Source of the DNA: an uncultured Lacinutrix sp.
GTDB taxonomy: Bacteria > Bacteroidota > Bacteroidia > Flavobacteriales > Flavobacteriaceae
Reading direction: 5' to 3'
NCBI GenBank assembly: GCA_937916035.1
Contig: CALGIH010000160.1
Location: 1 to 5,060 of the forward strand
Length of the DNA: 5,060 nucleotides
Below are positions 1 to 5,060 of the stretch, one piece after another. Made by a program: the position numbers and the translations under genes. The notes under the pieces were generated by a model. It was not told where the DNA came from. It worked only from the letters and a program-made list of their open reading frames with translations, and searched no databases. Each line of letters opens with the position of its first letter. Positions within the stretch are counted from its first letter, which is position 1.

Positions 1-230
1 AGTAATTTTATTAATTGGTAAGGATGTTCGGCAAAGCCATAAATTTCTGTTCGATTACACGTTGAAATAACTATTAATACCTCAATACCTTCATTTTTTG
101 CCTGTACAAATAAGTCTTCTTTTAACTCATTACTAAGACTAAAAAGACCACTAATTTCGGCATCTGCCTTATGGTAATTAAGACCAATAGCATAAAAATA
201 TTTAGATTTTGATACGTGGTATCTGTTCAT
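1..230 (-). CDS. hemA: Glutamyl-tRNA reductase, N-terminal part (partial, 3' end off window)
   Basis: The minus strand read from the ATG at 230 gives 76 codons without a stop to the left edge. The N-terminal catalytic domain of glutamyl-tRNA reductase is recognisable: a YAIGLNYHKADAEI opening, then IVISTCNRTEIYGFAEHP at about residues 53-70. Cys58 in STCNR matches the family's catalytic cysteine, which forms the thioester with the glutamyl group. The enzyme reduces glutamyl-tRNA with NADPH to glutamate-1-semialdehyde, the first committed step of C5-pathway tetrapyrrole synthesis in the cytoplasm. The ATG at 230 is chosen because the homologous N-terminus starts a few residues before the YAIGL strand and a good promoter lies just upstream at 255-286. 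It is divergent from the AraC-type regulator and hemH. Only about the first fifth of the protein is visible, so the NADPH-binding and dimerisation domains cannot be checked. Confidence 0.95.
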   Translation of the reverse strand, partial: MNRYHVSKSKYFYAIGLNYHKADAEISGLFSLSNELKEDLFVQAKNEGIEVLIVISTCNRTEIYGFAEHPYQLIKL

Positions 231-254
231 GATTTGGAAACTCTATTTCTTATA

Positions 255-286
255 CAAAAGTATTGGTATAGTAGTTTAAAAAACAA
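255..286 (-). promoter_or_regulatory. Bacteroidota-type promoter for hemA
   Basis: On the minus strand a perfect TAnnTTTG -7 element (TACTTTTG, 262-255) is preceded by a TTG (286-284) with a 21-nt spacer. This fits the TTG / TAnnTTTG pattern known for the primary sigma factor of Bacteroidota. The -7 element ends 24 nt before the hemA ATG, leaving a short leader of perhaps 15-20 nt. The match is by eye and no transcription start is known. Confidence 0.6.
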
Positions 287-355
287 CGCTAAAAGAACTT
301 TTTATAACGCTTTAAGTTTTTTTATTAATTTTTACAATAAACATGATAATTGTCA

Positions 356-363
356 TATTTTTG
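356..363 (+). promoter_or_regulatory. Putative -7 element for the araC-hemH-hemJ unit
   Basis: TATTTTTG matches the Bacteroidota -7 consensus TAnnTTTG exactly and is followed by C, as is common. No clear TTG lies 17-23 nt upstream (the region reads TTTACAATAA), so the -33 element is weak or absent. A start near 370 would give a leader of about 60 nt that contains the palindrome at 394-410. In such an AT-rich stretch a chance match is possible. Confidence 0.45.
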
Positions 364-393
364 CAGAAGCCATAGGTAATTGCATCGTATTTG

Positions 394-410
394 TTTAGAA
401 TGATTCTAAA
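394..410. promoter_or_regulatory. Perfect palindrome, candidate Fur/PerR-family operator
   Basis: TTTAGAAT-G-ATTCTAAA is a perfect 8-1-8 inverted repeat ending 19 nt before the regulator's ATG. The core TTAGAATnATTCTAA has the 7-1-7 layout of Fur-family boxes and differs by one base per arm from the Bacillus PerR box (TTATAATnATTATAA). Its place before a PchR-like regulator and hemH suggests iron- or peroxide-dependent control of the rightward unit. If the -7 element at 356-363 is used, the site lies in the early transcribed region, where a bound repressor would block clearance or elongation. The one-base centre makes an RNA hairpin role unlikely. The palindrome is seen directly; the regulator identity is inferred. 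Confidence 0.6.
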
Positions 411-429
411 TAATAAAAATTAAATTCGC

Positions 430-1317
430 ATGAATAGCATTGAGAAAAATGTCGCTAAAGGAACTATTGAAGAAACTCAAATTGAAGCTGGTTTTATTGT
501 TCTAAAATTTCAAAACGACACGAAGGACACTCAATGTATTGTCCGCGAAATTGATAACAGTTTTATACAGTTTCATTTTTGTTTAAAAGGCTCGAGCAAA
601 TTCAACTTTAACAAAGGTAATTACATGTTAAATATTACTGCAGATAATTCATTATTACTATATAATCCTGAGCAAGATTTACCTTTAAATCAAGAAATTA
701 ATGCCGATTCTTGGTTAATTACTTTCTTAATTTCAATTAAAAAATTTCATTCATTATTCTCACAGGAAGCCGATTATATTACATTTTTAAGTGATGATAA
801 TAAGCACAAAAAATATTATAAGGATGGGGAAATATCACCTTCAATAGCTATTGTACTTAATCAGTTGTTTAATTTCAATTTAAATGATTCAGTCAAAAAC
901 CTTTACTTCAAAGGGAAAATTTACGAATTTTTGAGCTTGTACTTTAACAGAAGTAATGATGCCGACTTTGAACAATGCCCATTTTTAGTTGACGAATCTA
1001 ACGTAATTAAAATACGAAAAGCTAAAGATATTATTATTTCAAAAATGGCAGAACCACCGAGTTTACAAGAATTAGCAGACGAAATTGGTTTAAGCTTGAA
1101 AAAACTAAAAGAAGGTTTTAAACAAATTTATGGAGATACTGTTTATAGCTTTTTGTTTGATTATAAAATGGAACATGCAAAAAAGCTTTTGGAAACTAAC
1201 CAATACAATGTTAACGAAGTTGGCAACACAATTGGTTATAGCGCGGCAAGTCACTTCATTGCTGCCTTTAAAAAGAAATATGGCACAACACCAAAACGAT
1301 ACATTACATCACTTTAA
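430..1317 (+). CDS. AraC-family transcriptional regulator, PchR-like
   Basis: This 295-residue protein has an N-terminal sensor region of about 190 residues (conserved-looking FHFCLKGSSKFNF at 48-60; LYFKGKIYEFLSLYF at 158-172) and a C-terminal AraC/XylS DNA-binding domain. The first helix-turn-helix lies at about 211-233 (LQELADEIGLSLKKLKEGF). The second, at about 259-290, carries the family signature VGNTIGYSAASHFIAAFKKKYGTTPKRY. The layout and the EPPSLQELADEIGLS linker resemble the PchR/YbtA branch, whose studied members sense siderophores and activate iron-uptake genes. The ligand here is unknown. The ATG at 430 follows an AT-rich leader without a Shine-Dalgarno sequence, as usual in Bacteroidota. 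The gene is divergent from hemA, lies 22 bp upstream of hemH with no evident promoter between, and is preceded by a Fur/PerR-like palindrome. It may control one or both flanking heme units. Confidence 0.92.
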   Translation: MNSIEKNVAKGTIEETQIEAGFIVLKFQNDTKDTQCIVREIDNSFIQFHFCLKGSSKFNFNKGNYMLNITADNSLLLYNPEQDLPLNQEINADSWLITFLISIKKFHSLFSQEADYITFLSDDNKHKKYYKDGEISPSIAIVLNQLFNFNLNDSVKNLYFKGKIYEFLSLYFNRSNDADFEQCPFLVDESNVIKIRKAKDIIISKMAEPPSLQELADEIGLSLKKLKEGFKQIYGDTVYSFLFDYKMEHAKKLLETNQYNVNEVGNTIGYSAASHFIAAFKKKYGTTPKRYITSL

Positions 1318-1339
1318 TACTAACAAGATTAATTACTAA

Positions 1340-2356
1340 ATGAAAGGTATATTACTAGTTAACTTAGGATCTCCAGATAGCACATCGACAAAAGATGTAA
1401 GAACTTATCTAGATGAATTTTTAATGGACGAACGCGTTATAGACATTCCATATTGGAAGCGTTTTTTACTTATTAAAGGCATAATATTAAGAGTACGTCC
1501 AAAGAAATCTGCTGAAGCATATAAAAAAATTTGGTGGAAAGAGGGCTCTCCACTAGTTGTACTATCTGAACGATTTACTAAAAAACTTAGAACAAAAACG
1601 AACATGCCTATTGCATTAGGTATGCGCTATGGTAGCATGAGTATTAAAAAAGGAATAAAAGAATTGTATGACAAAGGTGTCACGGAGGTTCTTTTAGTAC
1701 CATTATATCCTCATTACGCAATGTCATCTTACGAAACAGTTGTTGTTAAAGCTGAAGCGGTTTGCAAACAAGATTTCCCAAATATAAAATTAGATGTGCT
1801 GCCTGTTTTTTATAATAATAGTGATTATATAAAGGTGATGAGTGATAACATTAAAAATCACTTAACTGGTTTTGATTACGATCATATTCTGTTTTCTTAT
1901 CATGGTATTCCAGAACGTCATATCTATAAGTCAGACACTACAAAAAGTCATTGCAAGCTAGATGGTAACTGCTGTAATGTTGCGTCAGAAGCACATAAAA
2001 CATGCTATAGGCATCAATGTTTTGAAACGACTAAGGGCATCGCTGCTGCGATGAATTTAGAAGAAGGCACGTATAGCAATTCGTTTCAATCGCGCTTACT
2101 AAAAGATCCTTGGTTAAAGCCATACACAGATTTTGAATTTGAACGTTTCCCTGGAGTAGGGAAGAAAAAATTAGCTGTAGTTACACCTGCTTTTGTTTCA
2201 GATTGCTTAGAGACTTTAGAAGAAATAGCTATGGAAGGTGAAGAGCAATTTAAAGATGCTGGCGGACAAGAATACAAACACATTCCGTGTATAAATGACA
2301 ATGATGATTGGGTGGCTGTGATGCATAATTGGATAGAAAAATGGGCTAAAAACTAA
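1340..2356 (+). CDS. hemH: Ferrochelatase (protoporphyrin ferrochelatase)
   Basis: This 338-residue protein inserts Fe2+ into protoporphyrin IX, the last step to protoheme; related enzymes may use coproporphyrin III instead. The GILLVNLGSPDS N-terminus, LVPLYPHYAMSSYETV (119-134), the catalytic-histidine motif SYHGIPERH (His188), NSFQSRLLKDPWLKPYT (about 247-263) and PAFVSDCLETLEEI with the metal-site Glu291 are all visible and in family order. Length is normal for a soluble bacterial ferrochelatase. Between His188 and the FQSR motif lies a cysteine cluster (Cys205, 211, 212, 222, 227), where many ferrochelatases have a short segment with few cysteines. This resembles the internal [2Fe-2S]-binding segment described for some bacterial ferrochelatases. 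The ATG at 1340 opens directly on the first beta strand. The gene follows the AraC regulator by 22 bp and precedes the hemJ-like gene by 9 bp, so it is probably co-transcribed with both. Confidence 0.97.
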   Translation: MKGILLVNLGSPDSTSTKDVRTYLDEFLMDERVIDIPYWKRFLLIKGIILRVRPKKSAEAYKKIWWKEGSPLVVLSERFTKKLRTKTNMPIALGMRYGSMSIKKGIKELYDKGVTEVLLVPLYPHYAMSSYETVVVKAEAVCKQDFPNIKLDVLPVFYNNSDYIKVMSDNIKNHLTGFDYDHILFSYHGIPERHIYKSDTTKSHCKLDGNCCNVASEAHKTCYRHQCFETTKGIAAAMNLEEGTYSNSFQSRLLKDPWLKPYTDFEFERFPGVGKKKLAVVTPAFVSDCLETLEEIAMEGEEQFKDAGGQEYKHIPCINDNDDWVAVMHNWIEKWAKN

Positions 2357-2365
2357 CATATAGCT

Positions 2366-2902
2366 ATGGATTACTTATACGCCAAATCATTACACATTAT
2401 TTTTATTATTACATGGTTTGCAGGTCTTTTTTATACGGTACGTCTATTTATTTACCATACTGAAGCTGAAACTAAACCCTCACCAGAAAAAGAAATACTA
2501 CAGCAACAATATAAAATAATGACTAAGCGATTATGGCTTATTATTACTTGGCCATCTGCTATATTGGCCAGTCTATTTGCCTTTTGGATGTTATTTATCA
2601 ACTCTGTTCTTTTAGAGATGCCCTGGATGCAAGTGAAACTTGGATTTGTTGTCTTACTTTATGCTTATCATCTTGTTTGTCATAACATGTTTAAGCAATT
2701 ACAAAATGACGTGGTTAAGTACACCACTAACAAACTGCGTCTTTGGAATGAAGTTCCTACACTTATTTTATTTTCAGTGGTTTTTATTGTAGTATTAAAA
2801 AGTGCCGTGAACTGGATTTATGGATTAATAGGTATTGTATCCTTTGGCATTCTACTTCTATTAGCAATTAGATTATACAAATCTATAAGGGCAAAAAACT
2901 AA
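2366..2902 (+). CDS. hemJ: HemJ-like protoporphyrinogen IX oxidase (UPF0093/CopD-related membrane protein)
   Basis: This 178-residue integral membrane protein carries the HemJ hallmark N-terminus, KSLHIIFIITWFAGLFYTVRLFIYHTEAE, with invariant-looking His10. WMQVKLGFVVLLYAYH follows at 87-102 (Lys91, His102), then WNEVPTLILF at 127-136. Hydrophobic helices fall at roughly 8-28, 57-79, 88-106, 131-147 and 150-170. Classical HemJ proteins have about four helices and 140-150 residues, so the last helix and basic tail (KSIRAKN) look like an extension, which I believe is usual in Flavobacteriia. HemJ oxidises protoporphyrinogen IX to protoporphyrin IX in the inner membrane and itself binds heme. 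Its product is the substrate of HemH, encoded 9 bp upstream. The ATG at 2366 lacks a Shine-Dalgarno sequence but starts the conserved motif correctly. The 3' end overlaps the convergent gene by 4 bp. Enzymatic activity is inferred from family and context. Confidence 0.88.
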   Translation: MDYLYAKSLHIIFIITWFAGLFYTVRLFIYHTEAETKPSPEKEILQQQYKIMTKRLWLIITWPSAILASLFAFWMLFINSVLLEMPWMQVKLGFVVLLYAYHLVCHNMFKQLQNDVVKYTTNKLRLWNEVPTLILFSVVFIVVLKSAVNWIYGLIGIVSFGILLLLAIRLYKSIRAKN

Positions 2903-3210
2903 TGATTTTTCTTAGTGACTTGAAATAAAATAACTAGCACCGAAACACTATAAGTTAGTGTCATTAAAATTCCAGAAAACATCACAATATATTTTACCCA
3001 AATCATGCCTTTCCAAAGTAAATAGAGACCTCCAAAGGTTAATATCACAGAAATGAATGGTTCGATCATTAAAAATAATTTGAGCTTTTTATTAAGTTTT
3101 GTGATACTTAATATAAGTCCGACCAAAAAGAAAATTATGGACATTGAAAGAATGTGATTATGAACCAAAGTAAGCATCTCTTGTTCACTTTTCTTAAACT
3201 TCATAACCAT
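2899..3210 (-). CDS. 3' fragment of the interrupted membrane protein gene (103 residues)
   Basis: This is the part after the in-frame TAA, from the first available ATG (3210; another lies at 3204). It encodes a basic head (MVMKFKKSEQE), VHNHILSMS, and three hydrophobic segments at about 18-36, 43-66 and 70-97, ending VTKKNH. An automated caller would list it as a separate hypothetical protein. Translation could restart here about 30 nt after the TAA. The ten codons between the stop and this ATG also read as plausible protein (YLGNEADEGA), which argues that the start is secondary. Its last codons overlap hemJ by 4 bp. Confidence 0.5.
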   Translation of the reverse strand: MVMKFKKSEQEMLTLVHNHILSMSIIFFLVGLILSITKLNKKLKLFLMIEPFISVILTFGGLYLLWKGMIWVKYIVMFSGILMTLTYSVSVLVILFQVTKKNH

Positions 3211-3240
3211 TGCACCTTCATCAGCTTCATTACCTAAATA

Positions 3241-3390
3241 TTATTCTTCTATGCCATTTGGATTAGCCGACGATGTTTCTCCAACAAACAACAAACCTGA
3301 ATAAAAGCCAATTGATAATACTATAATAAATGCACCTATAAGCCATCTGAGCTCTTTCGTTAAACTATAAATTAGACCATCTATTTTCAT
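3241..3390 (-). CDS. 5' fragment of the interrupted membrane protein gene (49 residues)
   Basis: This is the part before the in-frame TAA. It starts at an ATG overlapping the FMN-binding gene's TGA stop (TGATG) and encodes a short basic cytoplasmic-type head (KIDGLIYSLTKELR), one membrane helix (about residues 16-37) and a polar tail ending NPNGIEE. It could be made as a one-helix peptide, but I read it as a truncation product rather than an independent gene. Confidence 0.45.
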   Translation of the reverse strand: MKIDGLIYSLTKELRWLIGAFIIVLSIGFYSGLLFVGETSSANPNGIEE

Positions 3391-3917
3391 CAGAGTTCAT
3401 TTTTTTGTTGAAGTATCTTAATTGATTTTAATACATTATTTACAGCATTAGCCATAGATTTTACAGAAATAGTCGCTCCAGAGATAGCCGCAATATTATC
3501 TCCATAAATGAGTTCATCAGAAGTTGTTTTTCCTTTGAATTGTTTTAACCAACGACTGCTTCCAATCTCACCACCATAATCTTCTCTGTACGCTAAAATT
3601 TTTGAAGTCATAATCACCAAATCCTTATCAAATAGAATTAAATAATCAAACTCATCTGTTTTGCTTGGTGCTTTTGAAACATAAGCATAGCCCAGTAAGA
3701 TATCCTCTTTCTTAATTTCAAAAAAATTGTTGTCTGAAAATTTAGAAGGCAAATCACCTGTGATTTCTTTAGAAAATAATTTTGCATCCATTGAAAACAC
3801 TTCAATCTCAAATGTAGATTTAATCACTTTATCAACTTTCTTCTGTAGTTTATCAGTAAGACCAAAAACCACTAAAAGAATGCAAAATACAAATCCGAAA
3901 ACGCTTTTTAGAAACAT
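3390..3917 (-). CDS. Membrane-anchored FMN-binding-domain protein
   Basis: This 175-residue protein starts with an uncleaved-looking signal anchor (hydrophobic at about 4-20, then KLQKKVDK). A soluble domain that should face the periplasm follows. The C-terminal half matches the FMN_bind domain of the RnfG/NqrC type: LAYREDYGGEIGSSRWLKQFKG at about 108-129 and GDNIAAISGATISVKSMANAV at 139-159. In the SGAT motif (146-149), Thr149 would carry FMN through a phosphoester bond added by an ApbE-type flavin transferase. The usual acidic residue three positions before the Ser is Ala143 here, so covalent attachment is uncertain. It lies 21 bp downstream of the porin gene and overlaps the next gene by one base (TGATG), so the three look like one operon. 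A role in envelope electron transfer is inferred from the domain; the partner is unknown. Confidence 0.85.
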   Translation of the reverse strand: MFLKSVFGFVFCILLVVFGLTDKLQKKVDKVIKSTFEIEVFSMDAKLFSKEITGDLPSKFSDNNFFEIKKEDILLGYAYVSKAPSKTDEFDYLILFDKDLVIMTSKILAYREDYGGEIGSSRWLKQFKGKTTSDELIYGDNIAAISGATISVKSMANAVNNVLKSIKILQQKNEL

Positions 3918-3938
3918 ATTAGTAAAATATTATTAAAC

Positions 3939-5060
3939 CTAGAACCAAACACCAAACCCAATATTCAATTGGCCTTTTGTTTTATTACCTTCAACTGCAT
4001 TATCTATTAACTGATAATCTGCCTTTACAACAGCTCCAGGTGCAACATGATAACTTAAACCTGTGGTCCACTCATTTCTGTTATATGACAAATTTCTAGT
4101 AATATTTGCATCCTTGGTTGCAGCATGAGTGTCGTACATTTCATAACGCATAAAAGCATCTAACTTTTGCTCCTTACCCAAAGGCAATAAATTATAGGCT
4201 ACCTCTGCATACCAACCCTTAAGCTCAGATCCTAAATTAGTTTCATACAATGTGTTATAATCATTAGCATCCGTAATTAAGGCATGAATGTATTGTCCTC
4301 TAGCTGAAAACCGTTTGTTAATATATCTTACATCAAAACCAAACATAGACACACCAACGTCTGCACCATTTATATCCTGAATATCATCTGCTGCTTGTGT
4401 TCTCCCTAAATAACCTGACAATCCTAAACGCAGTCCAGGAAGTCCATAATAATCGAACTTAGCAGATAAATTTGGTGTATTAATGATAGACTCTGCTCCT
4501 TTTTGACGACCATTTCTCAAGCCATTACTTCCTCCTAAAACTTTTTCTCCATTTACAGAAGTGAAACCGTTAAAGACATAGGCTTGATAGCCCAGGCTAA
4601 CCTCATTAAATCTTCCTGTAACTCCAACACCAATTTCTCTCCAAGTTGAAGGCACGATGCTTTTATCAACGTTGGGTCGTTCAACGCCATTAAAGGTTGT
4701 TGGCTCATGGTACTCGTTCACAATCCCCATTGGCACTAACATTAACCCACCTCGAATGCTAACATGATCATTTAAATTATAATTTAAAAAGGCTTGCTCT
4801 ATATAAACTTCCTTAACATGTTCATACTCAATTTCAGTAACAAATTGCACTTTATCACTAAACTTATAACCTAATAACATTACTAATCTATGAACGTCCA
4901 TAGTACCATTGGCTCCTTCAGGCTGGTTATAATCTACTTCTGCATAACCTCCAATAGTAATCCCTTTGGAAGAAGTTCCATTCAGTATATTTTGAGCAGC
5001 ATTTTGTTGTTGATTTTTAGTTGCAGTAGTATCCTGACTTATAGTTTGAGCGCTTACAAC
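3939..5060 (-). CDS. Porin-like outer-membrane beta-barrel protein (partial, 5' end off window)
   Basis: The open frame continues past the internal Met at 4901 to the right edge, giving 373 visible residues, so the true start lies beyond 5060. The first visible residues, VVSAQ, look like the end of a signal peptide. A Gln/Asn-rich spacer follows, then GITIGGYAEVDYNQPEG. The rest shows alternating amphipathic strands with aromatic ends (LVMLLGYKF, VQFVTEIEYEHV, ASIRGG-like VSIRGGLMLVPMG, VSLGYQAYVFNGF, LRLGLSGYLG). The protein ends in GFGVWF with a terminal Phe, the usual signal for insertion by the BAM complex. HEPTTFNGVERP and KSIVPSTWREIGVG are motifs I associate with flavobacterial porins related to phosphate-selective porin O/P. 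It probably forms a diffusion channel; the substrate cannot be read from sequence. It is the first visible gene of the leftward unit with the FMN-binding protein and the broken membrane protein gene. Confidence 0.85.
   Translation of the reverse strand, partial: VVSAQTISQDTTATKNQQQNAAQNILNGTSSKGITIGGYAEVDYNQPEGANGTMDVHRLVMLLGYKFSDKVQFVTEIEYEHVKEVYIEQAFLNYNLNDHVSIRGGLMLVPMGIVNEYHEPTTFNGVERPNVDKSIVPSTWREIGVGVTGRFNEVSLGYQAYVFNGFTSVNGEKVLGGSNGLRNGRQKGAESIINTPNLSAKFDYYGLPGLRLGLSGYLGRTQAADDIQDINGADVGVSMFGFDVRYINKRFSARGQYIHALITDANDYNTLYETNLGSELKGWYAEVAYNLLPLGKEQKLDAFMRYEMYDTHAATKDANITRNLSYNRNEWTTGLSYHVAPGAVVKADYQLIDNAVEGNKTKGQLNIGFGVWF

Larger units (their letters stand above)
2899..3390 (-). pseudogene. 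Small multi-helix membrane protein gene interrupted by an in-frame TAA
   Basis: Read on the minus strand from the ATG at 3390, this frame gives 49 residues (MKIDGLIYSL..., one helix at about 16-37, ending NPNGIEE), then TAA at 3243-3241. The same frame then continues as YLGNEADEGAMVMKFKKSEQ and three more helices to a TAG at 2901-2899. Ignoring the stop, the product is 162 residues with four hydrophobic helices and a VHNHILSMS motif at the start of the second. The polar, acidic linker continues naturally across the stop, and no frame change is needed. One substitution (for example from CAA, GAA or AAA) would explain the TAA. The gene is coupled to the upstream FMN-binding gene by a TGATG stop/start overlap. 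I do not recognise the family. Alternatives are a sequencing error, tolerated readthrough, or two separately translated pieces. Confidence 0.72.

Noticed and set aside
216..398. Plus-strand open frame of 60 codons between hemA and the AraC regulator
   Set aside because: It overlaps the hemA start and runs through AT-rich promoter sequence; its composition (Phe, Asn, Lys, Tyr) is that of translated intergenic DNA and no motif is visible.
394..410. Palindrome as an RNA hairpin or attenuator
   Set aside because: A one-base centre cannot form a stable loop and the arms are AT-rich; a protein-binding site fits better.
1130..1339. Plus-strand open frame inside the regulator's C-terminal coding region
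   Set aside because: It lies in another frame across the clearly recognisable AraC helix-turn-helix domain.
1405..1605. Minus-strand open frame inside hemH
   Set aside because: Antisense to conserved ferrochelatase sequence with no protein-like features of its own.
2086..2301. Minus-strand open frame inside the 3' part of hemH
   Set aside because: Antisense to the conserved FQSR and SDCLETL region of ferrochelatase.
2893..2910. A/T stem as a bidirectional terminator
   Set aside because: The stem is only five A-T pairs, lies over both stop codons, and has no GC-rich part.
3727..3936. Plus-strand open frame opposite the FMN-binding gene
   Set aside because: Antisense to the N-terminal part of a recognisable FMN-binding-domain gene; no independent support.
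4899..4901. ATG at 4901 as the porin start
   Set aside because: The frame stays open upstream to 5060 and encodes a signal-peptide end (VVSAQ) and a GGYAEVDYNQPEG strand, so this Met is internal.

Overview
The window suggests a marine-type member of the Flavobacteriia (phylum Bacteroidota). It is AT-rich, lacks Shine-Dalgarno sequences before its starts, and has TAnnTTTG-type -7 promoter elements. The protein families also fit: a PchR-like AraC regulator between hemA and hemH, a HemJ-type protoporphyrinogen oxidase, and a flavobacterial-looking outer-membrane porin. These assignments come from reading motifs, not from database searches.

Left half (1-2902): a heme-biosynthesis locus. The 5' end of hemA (glutamyl-tRNA reductase, first committed step) is on the minus strand and runs off the left edge. 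A 199-bp divergent intergenic region (231-429) holds a good promoter for hemA, a -7 element for the opposite direction, and a perfect 8-1-8 palindrome (TTTAGAAT-G-ATTCTAAA, 394-410) resembling a Fur/PerR-family operator. Rightward, apparently as one transcription unit, come an AraC/PchR-like regulator (430-1317), hemH ferrochelatase (1340-2356) and a hemJ-like gene (2366-2902). HemJ and HemH catalyse the last two steps to protoheme (protoporphyrinogen IX to protoporphyrin IX to heme), so first-step and last-step enzymes flank one iron/heme-type regulator.

Right half (2899-5060): a leftward unit, convergent with the heme operon and overlapping hemJ by 4 bp. In transcription order it holds a porin-like outer-membrane beta-barrel (start beyond the right edge), a membrane-anchored FMN-binding-domain protein, and a small multi-helix membrane protein. 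The last gene is interrupted by an in-frame TAA (3241-3243): both halves lie in one frame and read as one continuous protein of about 162 residues, so it is annotated as a pseudogene or disrupted gene. The joint role of porin, flavin domain and membrane protein is not known to me; an envelope redox function is only an inference.

I see no RNA genes, insertion sequences, CRISPR arrays or large repeats. The points most worth a second look are the in-frame stop, the Fur/PerR-like palindrome, the cysteine cluster inside the ferrochelatase, and the porin/FMN/membrane-protein unit.
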